Made by a program: the position numbers and the translations under genes
The notes under the pieces: model-generated
Seen by the model: only the letters and a program-made list of their open reading frames with translations
The model's database searches: none
What the model was told of the DNA's origin: nothing
DNA from: Streptomyces sp. XY006
Lineage (GTDB): Bacteria; Actinomycetota; Actinomycetes; Streptomycetales; Streptomycetaceae
Direction: 5' to 3'
Assembly (NCBI RefSeq): GCF_002237655.1
Contig: NZ_NOKT01000012.1
Span: 165,512 to 229,511, forward strand
DNA length: 64,000 nucleotides
Part shown: positions 8,254 through 16,004 of the stretch, piece by piece
How the letters are laid out: every line of letters begins with the position of its first letter
Position numbering within the stretch: the stretch's first letter is position 1

Positions 8254-8293
8254 CTCCCCCTGCGGTGGAGATCGTCTCCCCCGTGCGGGGGAG
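8254..8293. promoter_or_regulatory. Two GC-rich palindromes between the ABC exporter and two-component system
   Basis: One perfect inverted repeat, CTCCCCC-GTGC-GGGGGAG (8276-8293), and one imperfect copy, CTCCCCC-TGC-GGTGGAG (8254-8270), lie about 22 bases apart in the 109-base divergent gap. Paired dyads at two helical turns suit a dimeric LuxR-type response regulator. They are a candidate operator for the neighbouring regulator acting on both transcripts. A hairpin role is also possible for the perfect copy. Confidence 0.45.
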
Positions 8294-8327
8294 GTCCGCT
8301 GTCGGTGGCGGCTGGCACGATGACGCC

Positions 8328-9497
8328 ATGGTCCGCATGCTGCGCCCGTTGACGCGGGCGGTGACGTACACCCGGTGGCTGCATCTCGCCATGGCCGTCG
8401 TGTGGCCGTCCTTGTGGCTGTTCGTCAAGGAGACGTGGTGGACACAGGCCACGGCGGCGGCGCTGCTGGGCCTGGCCGGTCTCGTGCCCGCGATGCGGCT
8501 CGTGGAGGGGCTGCAGGCCCGGCTGCTGCTAATCGGCCACCGGCACGACAACGCGAGCGCGGAGATCATGGCGGCCCCGTCGGCGACCTGGGCCGACCGG
8601 GGCCGCACCGCGGTGTGGCTCCAGGCCCGGCTCGTCATCGGCTACGCCGTGGCCATGCTCTCCGTACAGTTGCCGCTGCTGTCGATCGACCTGATGACGA
8701 CGGCCCTCGGCAGGAACCCGGCGGGCGGTGCGCTGCTGAACCTCTCGGGGCAGCACTGGTGGTACGGCCTGCTCGCGCCCGTGCCCCTGCTGCTGTTGCC
8801 CGTGGTGGTCGTCTGGTCGGGTCACCTCATCACCGCGCTGGCCGTGCGGCTCCTCGGCCCCTCCCCCGCCGAGCGGGTCGCCGCGCTGGAGGAGCGGACC
8901 GAGCAGTTGCTGGAACGCACCCGTATCGCCCGGGAGTTGCACGACTCCATCGGCCACGCGCTCACGGTCGCCGTCGTGCAGGCGGGTGCCGCGCGGGCCG
9001 CGGGCGATCCCGCCTTCACCGACCGGGCGCTGAGCGCCATCGAGGAGACCGGCCGGGCCGCCCTGGAGGACCTGGAGCGGGTGCTCGGCGTGCTGCGCGA
9101 GTCGGAGAAGCCAGTCGGCGCCAGACCGACCCTGGCGGACGCCGACCGGCTGCTGGAGTCCGCGCGTTCCTCGGGTGCGCAGGTCGACGCCGAGGTGACG
9201 GGTCCGGTGGACGCGGTGCCCGGGCCGGTGTCCCGGGAGGGCTACCGCATCCTTCAGGAGGCGCTCACGAACGTGCTGCGGCACGCGGGGGCGGTCCCGG
9301 TCCGGGTGCGGGTGCGGGTCGCCGACGACAGGCTCGTCCTCGCGGTCCGCAATCCGCTGCCCGGGGGGACACCGGGTCCCGGGCGCGGCAGCGGCCTGCG
9401 CGGCATACGCGAGCGCGCCGCCCTGCTCGGCGGGCGGGCCCGGACCGGACCGGACGCCGGCGACTGGCAGGTCCATGCCGAGCTGCCCCTGAGTTGA
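8328..9497 (+). CDS. Sensor histidine kinase (HisKA_3 type)
   Basis: A 389-residue membrane kinase. Several hydrophobic segments in the first 190 residues form the sensor part (for example GLLAPVPLLLLPVVVVWSG). The HisKA_3 box RELHDSIGHALTVAV holds the phospho-accepting His, and an HATPase domain follows (N box EALTNVLRHAG, G box GRGSGLRGIRERA). With no large extracellular domain it probably senses something in or near the membrane. ATG 8328 lies 6 bases after a CACGAT box. It pairs with the response regulator 14 bases downstream. Confidence 0.92.
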   Translation: MVRMLRPLTRAVTYTRWLHLAMAVVWPSLWLFVKETWWTQATAAALLGLAGLVPAMRLVEGLQARLLLIGHRHDNASAEIMAAPSATWADRGRTAVWLQARLVIGYAVAMLSVQLPLLSIDLMTTALGRNPAGGALLNLSGQHWWYGLLAPVPLLLLPVVVVWSGHLITALAVRLLGPSPAERVAALEERTEQLLERTRIARELHDSIGHALTVAVVQAGAARAAGDPAFTDRALSAIEETGRAALEDLERVLGVLRESEKPVGARPTLADADRLLESARSSGAQVDAEVTGPVDAVPGPVSREGYRILQEALTNVLRHAGAVPVRVRVRVADDRLVLAVRNPLPGGTPGPGRGSGLRGIRERAALLGGRARTGPDAGDWQVHAELPLS

Positions 9498-9499
9498 TC

Positions 9500-9505
9500 T
9501 ACGCT
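9500..9505 (+). promoter_or_regulatory. -10-like box in the kinase/regulator junction
   Basis: TACGCT lies in the 14-base gap after the kinase stop and ends 6 bases before the response-regulator ATG, in place of a Shine-Dalgarno. It could give a leaderless transcript of the regulator alone, in addition to the operon message. Confidence 0.3.
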
Positions 9506-9511
9506 GGTCCG

Positions 9512-10174
9512 ATGCCGGTCACCGTTCTCCTCGTCGACGACGAGCCCCTCGTGCGCGCGGGTCTGCGGGCCGTGCTGGAGGCGCAGCCCGACATCGAGGT
9601 GGTCGGGGAGGCGGCCGACGGGGCCGCCGTGATCCCGCTGGTGCGGCGACTGCGGCCGGACGTGGTGGCCATGGACGTGCGGATGCCGCTGCTGGACGGC
9701 ATCGAGGCCACCCGGGCGCTGCTGCGGACGGTCGACGAGCCGCCGCGCATCCTCGTGGTGACGACCTTCGAGAACGACGAGTACGTCTACGAGGCGTTGC
9801 GCGCGGGCGCCGACGGGTTCCTGCTGAAGCGGGCCCGGCCCGCGGAGATCGTGCACGCGGTACGGCTGATCGCGGAGGGCGAGTCGCTGCTGTTCCCGGC
9901 GTCGGTGCGGCAGTTGGCCGCCGAGTACGGCGACAACGGCGGCAACCGCGCGGCGCGGGCCGCGATGGAGCGGGCCCAGCTGACCGAGCGCGAGTCGGAG
10001 GTGCTGCGGCTGATGGCGCGGGGACTGTCCAACGCGGAGATCGCACACCGGCTGGTCGTCGGGACGGAGACCGTGAAGTCGCACGTCAGCGCGGTGCTGG
10101 CGAAGCTGGGGGCACGGGACCGCACGCAGGCGGTGATCGCGGCGTACGAGTCGGGGTTCGTGGCACCCGGCTGA
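9512..10174 (+). CDS. NarL/LuxR-family response regulator
   Basis: A 220-residue partner of the preceding kinase. The receiver domain (about 1-120) has the acidic pair VDDEP, the phospho-accepting Asp in VVAMDVRMPLLDG, Thr in VVTTFE and Lys in LLKRARP. The LuxR-type helix-turn-helix (about 150-210) reads LTERESEVLRLMARGLSNAEIA and TVKSHVSAVLAKL. It probably binds the paired palindromes upstream of the kinase and controls the divergent ABC exporter. That link rests on position only. Confidence 0.93.
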   Translation: MPVTVLLVDDEPLVRAGLRAVLEAQPDIEVVGEAADGAAVIPLVRRLRPDVVAMDVRMPLLDGIEATRALLRTVDEPPRILVVTTFENDEYVYEALRAGADGFLLKRARPAEIVHAVRLIAEGESLLFPASVRQLAAEYGDNGGNRAARAAMERAQLTERESEVLRLMARGLSNAEIAHRLVVGTETVKSHVSAVLAKLGARDRTQAVIAAYESGFVAPG

Positions 10175-10286
10175 TCGGCCGCGGCGACGCGGCGCGGCGG
10201 ACGGGCACGCGGCCCCCGCCCCTCGCCGGGCGCGCCGTGCCGAAGTACGATCCGGCCAACACGCGCACGACCTGGGAGGACGGACG

Positions 10287-11441
10287 GTGGGGCGGCTGAC
10301 CGGCGGGGATCCCTCGCTGCTGCGAAGGATCAACTCCGCGGTGGTGCTGCACGCGCTGCGTGCCACGGACTGCGCGACGCTGACCGAGATCACCCGGGTG
10401 ACGGGCCTGTCGAGACCGACGGTCGAGGGCGTCGTGGAGGGGCTCATCGAGGCCGGTCTGGTCGTCGAGAAGGCGGCCGAGGAGGGGGCGGCCCGGCGGC
10501 AGGGGCGGCCGGCGCGGCGGTTCCGGTTCCGGGCGGAGGCCGGGCATCTGCTCGGCGTGGAGGTCGGCGCGCGCCGCGTGGCCGTGCTCCTGTCCGACCT
10601 GGACGGCCGGGTGATCGGCTCGCAGGCCAAGGAGGTGGCGGAGACGACGGAGGCCGACGAGCGGCTGGAGCGGCTGCGCGGGGCCGTCGCCGAGCTGCTG
10701 CGGCGGGCCGGGGTCGCACGGGGCTCGCTGCGGGCCGTGGGCGTGGCGACGCCCGGGATCGTCGAGGCCGACGGCACGGTACGGCTGGGGACCGCCCTGC
10801 CGGGGTGGACGGGGCTGCGGCTGGGCGAACGGCTGAGCCGGTCGTTCAAGTGCCCGGTGCTGGTGGAGAACGACGCCAACGCGGCGGCCGTCGCCGAGCA
10901 CTGGAAGGGCGCGGCCACCGAGTCCGACGACGTGGTGTACGTGCTGGCGGGGCTGAGCCCGGGCGCCGGTTCGCTGATCGGCGGGCGGCTGCACCGGGGC
11001 TACGGCGGCGCGGCCGGGGAGATCGGGGCGCTGCACCTGCTGGGCCGCGAGGTGACGCCCGAGACGCTGTTGTCGACCACGGACGAGCCCCTGCACCCCC
11101 TCGACGAGCAGGCGGTCGCCGAGGTCTTCGCACAGGCCCGCGAGGGCGACCAGCGGGCCCGGGCCGCCGTCGACCGCTTCATCCAGCGCCTGGTCCACGA
11201 CGTGGCGGCCCTCGCCCTCGCCCTGGACCCGGAGCTCGTCGTCATCGGCGGCTGGGCGGCGGGCCTGGACGGCGTCCTGGACCCCCTCCGCCAGGAACTC
11301 GCCCGGTACTGTCTGCGCCCCCCGCAGGTGACCCTCTCCCGCCTCGGCGACGCGGCCGTGGCAACGGGAGCCCTGCGCCTCGCCCTGGACCACGTGGAGG
11401 AACAACTCTTCACGGTGGAGGGCAGGGCAACGCCGTTCTAG
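10287..11441 (+). CDS. ROK-family transcriptional regulator
   Basis: A 384-residue regulator with an N-terminal winged helix (about 15-75; LTEITRVTGLSRPTVEGVVEGL) fused to a ROK sugar-kinase fold. The ROK fold keeps the conserved NDANAAAVAE segment with the acidic residue that contacts sugars. It lacks the usual cysteine zinc motif CxCGxxGCxE after GEIGALHLLG, where the family has GEIGH. It may therefore bind a ligand differently from NagC or XylR. GTG 10287 follows GGGAGGAC, and a TACGAT box lies near 10246. Convergent with a GntR regulator. Confidence 0.88.
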   Translation: MGRLTGGDPSLLRRINSAVVLHALRATDCATLTEITRVTGLSRPTVEGVVEGLIEAGLVVEKAAEEGAARRQGRPARRFRFRAEAGHLLGVEVGARRVAVLLSDLDGRVIGSQAKEVAETTEADERLERLRGAVAELLRRAGVARGSLRAVGVATPGIVEADGTVRLGTALPGWTGLRLGERLSRSFKCPVLVENDANAAAVAEHWKGAATESDDVVYVLAGLSPGAGSLIGGRLHRGYGGAAGEIGALHLLGREVTPETLLSTTDEPLHPLDEQAVAEVFAQAREGDQRARAAVDRFIQRLVHDVAALALALDPELVVIGGWAAGLDGVLDPLRQELARYCLRPPQVTLSRLGDAAVATGALRLALDHVEEQLFTVEGRATPF

Positions 11442-11555
11442 CGTCGGGCCTTCCGGCGTGGGGCCCTCCAGCTTCGCCCCCGGCCTCGGTCCCTGAGCTT
11501 CTGGCCGTCCCGCGCCCACGGCGCTTCCGAGGCCTTCGGCGCTTCCGGCGGCGTC

Positions 11556-12317
11556 TCAGGACGCCTTCCGTTGCGGCCCGGCGTGGATCTCCACGCCCCC
11601 CGCGTCGCCGAAGGTCAGCCGGCACGTGTCGGCGCGGTACGTGGCCACCGACAGCGCGGCCGTGCGCCCGGCCGCGACGAACCGGGTCGTGACGACGAGG
11701 ACGGGCGCCCCGGGCAGCCGGTCCAGCTCCTTCGCGTCGTCGGCCCCGGCGGAGCCGAGCTCCACCGCGTTCTCCTGCCGCTCCAGGGCCGGCCGCTGCA
11801 GCTCGCGCAGCACCGCACGCGCGCGTGCCGCCCCGGACGGGGCGTCGATGCCGGACAGCTCGGGCACCGAGAACTGCGGGACGTAGAGCAGTTCGGCGGC
11901 CACCGGCCGGCCGTGCGAGACACGGGAGCGGCGCACGATGTGCACCGGCTCGTCCGGGCCCGTCTCCAGGACCTCGGCGACGGCCGCGGGCGGCACCGCC
12001 GTCGTGCAGTCGACCGGCTGCCAGGCGTCGTCGGGGCCGCCCGGCCAGACGTGCGGGCCGGTGCCGAGGGAGACGCCCATGCGCGGCGGGGCGACGGTCG
12101 TGCCGACCCCGCGGCGGCGCTGCAGCCTGCCTTCCAGTTCGAGCTGTTCCAGAGCCTGGCGGAGGGTCGCGCGGGCGACGCCGAAGCGGGCCGCCAGATC
12201 GCGCTCGTTGGGCAGGATCTCCCCCACCGAGAACTCCGAGTCGAGCGCTTGGCTGAGCACGGTCTTGAGATGCCAGTACTTCGGTTCCGGCACCGATTCC
12301 AGCTGCGTGGTCCCCAC
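11556..12317 (-). CDS. GntR/HutC-family transcriptional regulator (UTRA domain)
   Basis: A 253-residue regulator. The N-terminal GntR winged helix (about 10-80; GEILPNERDLAARFGVARATLRQALEQLELEGRL) is followed by a UTRA effector domain, usually a sugar-phosphate or amino-acid sensor. GTG 12317 is preferred because GCGGAGGACAGG precedes it. An in-frame GTG at 12383 would add 22 poorly conserved residues and would be nearly leaderless. The promoter overlaps a DasR-like palindrome, suggesting autoregulation or control by DasR. Next to a ROK regulator, so control of sugar use is plausible. Confidence 0.9.
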   Translation of the reverse strand: MGTTQLESVPEPKYWHLKTVLSQALDSEFSVGEILPNERDLAARFGVARATLRQALEQLELEGRLQRRRGVGTTVAPPRMGVSLGTGPHVWPGGPDDAWQPVDCTTAVPPAAVAEVLETGPDEPVHIVRRSRVSHGRPVAAELLYVPQFSVPELSGIDAPSGAARARAVLRELQRPALERQENAVELGSAGADDAKELDRLPGAPVLVVTTRFVAAGRTAALSVATYRADTCRLTFGDAGGVEIHAGPQRKAS

Positions 12318-12392
12318 CCTGTCCTCCGCAAGAGCCGTGGTCGGCGGCGATTTAGCGCCCTTGTTTATTAAAGGTTGTTGCACTTATCTGCG

Positions 12393-12427
12393 ACCATAGG
12401 GCGGCCCTGATGCTTGGTCAAGACCAA
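12393..12427 (-). promoter_or_regulatory. gntR promoter with dre-like operator on the -35
   Basis: On the minus strand TTGACC (12421-12416), a 17-base spacer and TATGGT (12398-12393) make a good vegetative promoter reading into gntR. The -35 is embedded in the inverted repeat TTGGTC-TT-GACCAA (12414-12427). Its core, TGGTCTTGACCA, differs by one base from TGGTCTAGACCA, the core of the published DasR (dre) operator. A repressor bound here would block RNA polymerase. Confidence 0.65.
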
Positions 12428-12485
12428 TGCCGGGAACGTTCACGGCACCGCAATGCGGCCGTCGTGAAGGCCGCCCCGCCCCGCG

Positions 12486-13367
12486 TCAGACGGCCAGCGA
12501 GCGCAGCTTGTCGGGGTTGCGGACGACGTAGACGGCCTGGATGCGTCCCCCGGCGACGTCGAGCTGGAAGACCGAGTCGGGCTTGTCGCCGGACAGGACC
12601 AGCACGGCCGGGCCGCCGTTGAGTTCCAGGAACCGCACGGAGAAATCCCGCAGGCCCTTGCGCGCGGCGCCCACGAGGAAACGGCCCACCTTGTCGGCGG
12701 TCTGCAGCACCCGCAGCGGCGCCCGCGCCTTGCCGCCGCTGTCGCCGACGAGCCGGACGTCCGGGGCCAGCAGCGCCAGCAGCCCTTCGAGGTCGCCGTC
12801 CGCGGCGGCGGCCAGGAACCGTTCGGTGAGGTCGCGGCGCTGGGCGGGGTCGACCTCGTAGCGCGGCCTGCCCTCCTCGACGTGCCTGCGGGCCCGCCCG
12901 GCGAGCTGACGCACCGCCGGTTCGCCGCGGTCGATCATGGCGGCGATGTCGGCGTAGGGGAAGCCGAAGGCCTCGCGCAGCACGAACACCGCCCGTTCCA
13001 GCGGTGACAGGGACTCCAGGACGACGAGGACGGCGAGCGAGACGGAGTCGGCGAGCACGGCCCGTTCGGCGGTGTCCGGCACGGTGGCGCCGAAGTCGGT
13101 GACGTACGGCTCGGGCAGCCAGGGGCCGACGTAGGTCTCTCCGCGGGCCTTGATCTGGCGCAGCCGGTCGATGGCGAGACGGGTGGTGATCCGGACGAGG
13201 TAGCCGCGCGGCTCGCGCACGTCCGCGCGGTCGGCTCCGGACCAGCGCAGCCAGGCGTCCTGGACGACGTCCTCCGCGTCGGCCACGCGGCCCAGCATGC
13301 GGTAGGCGACGCCCAGCAGGACGGGGCGGTGGGCTTCGAAGACGTCGGTCGCGGTCTCGGTGGTCAC
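12486..13367 (-). CDS. ECF RNA polymerase sigma factor, ECF41/SigJ type
   Basis: A 293-residue sigma factor. Sigma region 2 (RPVLLGVAYRMLGRVADAEDVVQDAWLRW) is followed by a linker with WLPEP, region 4 (LSPLERAVFVLREAFGFPYADIAAMI) and a C-terminal SnoaL/NTF2-like domain ending near NPDKL. WLPEP and the C-terminal domain mark the ECF41 group, whose own C-terminus tunes activity instead of a separate anti-sigma factor. GTG 13367 follows GGAG. The COE-type oxidoreductase usually beside ECF41 genes is absent. An alpha/beta hydrolase is the divergent neighbour instead. Confidence 0.9.
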   Translation of the reverse strand: MTTETATDVFEAHRPVLLGVAYRMLGRVADAEDVVQDAWLRWSGADRADVREPRGYLVRITTRLAIDRLRQIKARGETYVGPWLPEPYVTDFGATVPDTAERAVLADSVSLAVLVVLESLSPLERAVFVLREAFGFPYADIAAMIDRGEPAVRQLAGRARRHVEEGRPRYEVDPAQRRDLTERFLAAAADGDLEGLLALLAPDVRLVGDSGGKARAPLRVLQTADKVGRFLVGAARKGLRDFSVRFLELNGGPAVLVLSGDKPDSVFQLDVAGGRIQAVYVVRNPDKLRSLAV

Positions 13368-13485
13368 GGCTCCATCCCAGCCCACGGCAGCGGCCCTGTC
13401 CAGGCGGAATCGCCCCTTGTCGGACAGAACGGCGGCCGGTCCCGGCCGGGTTGGGCCGGAACGGGCCATGATGAAGCACCCTGGG

Positions 13486-13501
13486 GCTACCGACCGGTAG
13501 C
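13486..13501. promoter_or_regulatory. Palindrome GCTACC-GACC-GGTAGC
   Basis: A perfect 6-base inverted repeat with a 4-base spacer, 57 bases upstream of the alpha/beta hydrolase and 119 bases from the sigma factor start. The ACCGACCGGT core resembles TetR-type operators, although no TetR gene is adjacent. The factor that binds it cannot be named. Confidence 0.4.
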
Positions 13502-13557
13502 AATTGCTGACAAGCTGTCTACAGCGTCCGCCCGCGAGTCCAGCCGAGGAGCACCGC

Positions 13558-14388
13558 ATGCCCACCACCGTCTCCTTCGAAGTCGCCACCGCGCACGGCG
13601 AGCAGCGCGTGACCCTCGCGTACACGCGCCGGGGCAGCGGCGCACCGCTCCTGCTGCTGCACGGCATCGGCCACCACCGGCAGGCCTGGGACCCGGTGCT
13701 GCCCGCGCTGGCGGCCGAGCGCGACGTCATCGCCGTGGACCTGCCCGGCTGCGGTGAGTCGCCGGCGCTCCCGGACGGCATGGCCCACGACCTGCCGACG
13801 ATGAACGCCGTGCTGGTGGGGCTGTGCGCCGCGCTGGAGATCGAGCGGCCGCACGTGGCGGGCAACTCGCTGGGCGGCCTGCTGGCCCTGGACCTGGCAC
13901 GGGCGCGGCTGGTCCGCTCCGTCACGGCCCTGTCCCCCGCCGGGTTCTGGAACGACGCCGAGCGGCGGTACGCCTTCACGGTGCTGAGCGCGATGCGGCG
14001 GATCGCCCGGCGGATCCCGCCGCCCGTGGTCGAGCGGCTGGCCCGGCCCGCGCTCGGGCGCACCTTGCTGACCAGCACCATCTATGCCCGCCCGGGCCGC
14101 CGTTCGCCCGAGGCCGTGGCCGCCGAGACGCTCGCGCTGGCACGGGCCCAGGGCTTCTCGGAGACGCTCCGCTCGGGCCGGACCGTGCAGTTCACCGACG
14201 ACATCGTGGGCACGCCGGTCACCGTGGCGTGGGGCAGCCGGGACCGGCTGCTCATCCCCCGCCAGGGCGTGCGCGCCAAGACCGTCATCCCCAAGGCCCG
14301 GCTGGTGAAGCTGCCCGGCTGCGGTCACGTCCCGATGAACGACGACCCGGCGCTGGTGGCCCGGGTCGTCCTCGACGGCAGCCGCTGA
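13558..14388 (+). CDS. Alpha/beta-fold hydrolase
   Basis: A 276-residue hydrolase of the alpha/beta fold. The oxyanion region is LLLLHGIGHHRQAW. The nucleophile elbow is GNSLGG (Ser near residue 100), the acid lies in WGSRDRLLIP, and the base His is in GCGHVPMNDDP. ATG 13558 has a GAGGAG ribosome site 7 bases upstream, so longer in-frame starts are not needed. No signal peptide. The substrate is unknown. The upstream palindrome suggests repressor control. Confidence 0.9.
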   Translation: MPTTVSFEVATAHGEQRVTLAYTRRGSGAPLLLLHGIGHHRQAWDPVLPALAAERDVIAVDLPGCGESPALPDGMAHDLPTMNAVLVGLCAALEIERPHVAGNSLGGLLALDLARARLVRSVTALSPAGFWNDAERRYAFTVLSAMRRIARRIPPPVVERLARPALGRTLLTSTIYARPGRRSPEAVAAETLALARAQGFSETLRSGRTVQFTDDIVGTPVTVAWGSRDRLLIPRQGVRAKTVIPKARLVKLPGCGHVPMNDDPALVARVVLDGSR

Positions 14389-14392
14389 CCCC

Positions 14393-14409
14393 GGGGCGGC
14401 GGCCGCCCC
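14393..14409 (+). terminator. GC hairpin after the hydrolase gene
   Basis: GGGGCGGC-G-GCCGCCCC forms an 8-base inverted repeat starting 5 bases after the hydrolase stop. It has no T-tract, as is common for Streptomyces terminators. Confidence 0.45.
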
Positions 14410-14437
14410 TGCGGGGGAGCACTTAGGGTCTCTCCTC

Positions 14438-15877
14438 ATGAGGCCGACGCAGAGCGAACCGGGCGCAGGTGCCGCGTCCGCCGCCTGGGAGCTGCTGCTC
14501 CCCGCCGTGGCGGCACCGGCCCGCACGCGTGGCCGGTCCCTCCAGGCGGCGCTGCGCGAGGCGGTCCGCTCGGGCCGGCTGGCACCGGGCGCCCGGCTGC
14601 CGTCGAGCCGGGACCTCGCGGCCGACCTGGGAGTGTCCCGAGGGCTCGTCACGGAGGCGTACGAGCAGCTGACGGCGGAGGGTTATCTGCGCAGCGGCCG
14701 GGGCTCCGGGACCTGGGTGGGCGCGGCCGTGCGGGCCGCGCCGCCGCGCGCGCACGACCTCGCCCCGCGCGCGCCCGGCGCCCGCGCGGACTTCGTGCCC
14801 GGGACGCCGGACCTGGCGCTCTTCCCGCGCACCGCGTGGGCGGCCGCGCAGCGCGGTGTGCTGGCGGAGCTGCCGCACCAGGAGCTGGGCTATCCGGATC
14901 CGCGCGGGCTGCCCCGGCTGCGCACCGCGCTGGCCGAACTGCTGGCCCGGCGGCGGGGCGTGGTGGCCGACCCGGAGCGGATCGTGGTGGTCTCCGGGGT
15001 CGCCCAGGCGACAACCCTGCTCGGTTTCGCGCTGCACGCGCGCGGGCTGCGCTCGGTCGGCGTCGAGGATCCCGGCAGCCCCCAGCACGACACGCTGTAC
15101 GCGGCCGCCGGGGTCGAGGCCGTGCCCGTGCCCGTGGACGAGGAGGGACTCGCCCTGGAGCCGCTGCGGGCGTCGGGCGTCCGGGCCGTGGTGACGACGC
15201 CGGCCCACCAGTTCCCCACCGGCATCGCCTACTCGGCCCGCCGCCGTGCCGCGCTGCTGGACTGGGCGCGGTCCGTGGACGGCATCGTCCTGGAGGACGA
15301 CTACGACGGCGACTTCCGCTACGACCGCGCCCCCGTCGGCGCCCTCCAGGGACTCGACCCGGACCGCGTGGCCTACACGGGCTCGGTCAGCAAGTCGCTC
15401 GCCCCGGGCCTGCGGCTGGGCTGGCTGCTGGTGCCCCGGTCGTGGACGGACGACGTCGTCGAACGCAAACGCACCATGGATCTCGGCCACCCGGCTCTGG
15501 ACCAGGCCCTGTTCGCCCGTTTCCTGGAACGCGGCGACTACGACCGCCAGTTGCGCCGCTGCCAGCGCGCCTACCGCGAGCGGCGGGACGCGCTGGCAGC
15601 GGCCCTGGACACGCACTTCCCCGGCTCCCGGGTGTCCGGGATCGCGGCGGGACTGCACGTCATCGCCACGCTGCCGCAGCGGTACGGCCCCGAGGAGCGG
15701 TTCCTCGCGCGCGTGGCGGCGGCCGGAGTGGCGGTGCGCCCGCTGTCGGCCTACGCCCACGCCCGCGGGGAGGACGCCGGGGCGAAGGAGATACGGCTGG
15801 TCCTGGGCTACGCGCACGTGCCGCCCGCCCGGATCGCCGAGGGCGTCCGGCTGATGGCGCAGGCCGCCACCGGCTGA
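14438..15877 (+). CDS. pdxR: MocR/PdxR-type GntR-aminotransferase regulator
   Basis: A 479-residue fusion. An N-terminal GntR winged helix (about 25-95; RLPSSRDLAADLGVSRGLVTEAYEQL) is joined to a fold-type I aminotransferase domain. The PLP-binding Lys is in SVSKSLAPGLRLGW, with the cofactor Asp in LEDDYDGDFRYD. Proteins of this family sense PLP or an amino compound and usually control vitamin B6 or GABA genes. No pdxS/pdxT or gabT lies nearby, so the pdxR symbol is tentative. The ATG follows a TAGGGT box by 8 bases. Confidence 0.85.
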   Translation: MRPTQSEPGAGAASAAWELLLPAVAAPARTRGRSLQAALREAVRSGRLAPGARLPSSRDLAADLGVSRGLVTEAYEQLTAEGYLRSGRGSGTWVGAAVRAAPPRAHDLAPRAPGARADFVPGTPDLALFPRTAWAAAQRGVLAELPHQELGYPDPRGLPRLRTALAELLARRRGVVADPERIVVVSGVAQATTLLGFALHARGLRSVGVEDPGSPQHDTLYAAAGVEAVPVPVDEEGLALEPLRASGVRAVVTTPAHQFPTGIAYSARRRAALLDWARSVDGIVLEDDYDGDFRYDRAPVGALQGLDPDRVAYTGSVSKSLAPGLRLGWLLVPRSWTDDVVERKRTMDLGHPALDQALFARFLERGDYDRQLRRCQRAYRERRDALAAALDTHFPGSRVSGIAAGLHVIATLPQRYGPEERFLARVAAAGVAVRPLSAYAHARGEDAGAKEIRLVLGYAHVPPARIAEGVRLMAQAATG

Positions 15878-15917
15878 CGCGGACGCCCCGCCGGGTTCCC
15901 TCACCCCGCGGCCGGTT

Positions 15918-15939
15918 GTTCACTTGGGGTTCGTGTGTG
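15918..15939 (+). promoter_or_regulatory. PHO box (PhoP site) upstream of phoD
   Basis: Two adjacent 11-base direct-repeat units. GTTCACTTGGG (15918-15928) fits the published Streptomyces PhoP unit G[GT]TCAYYYR[CG]G at every position. GTTCGTGTGTG (15929-15939) fits 8 of 11. They lie 66 bases before the phosphatase start. This predicts PhoR-PhoP induction under phosphate limitation. A GTGTG-N6-CACAC dyad lies just downstream at 15959-15974. Confidence 0.7.
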
Positions 15940-16004
15940 CGCTGCGGCGTGCCAGTAGGTGTGGTTCCGCACACTAGCCGGATCCCGTCCCTGGAGGCGT
16001 ATCC

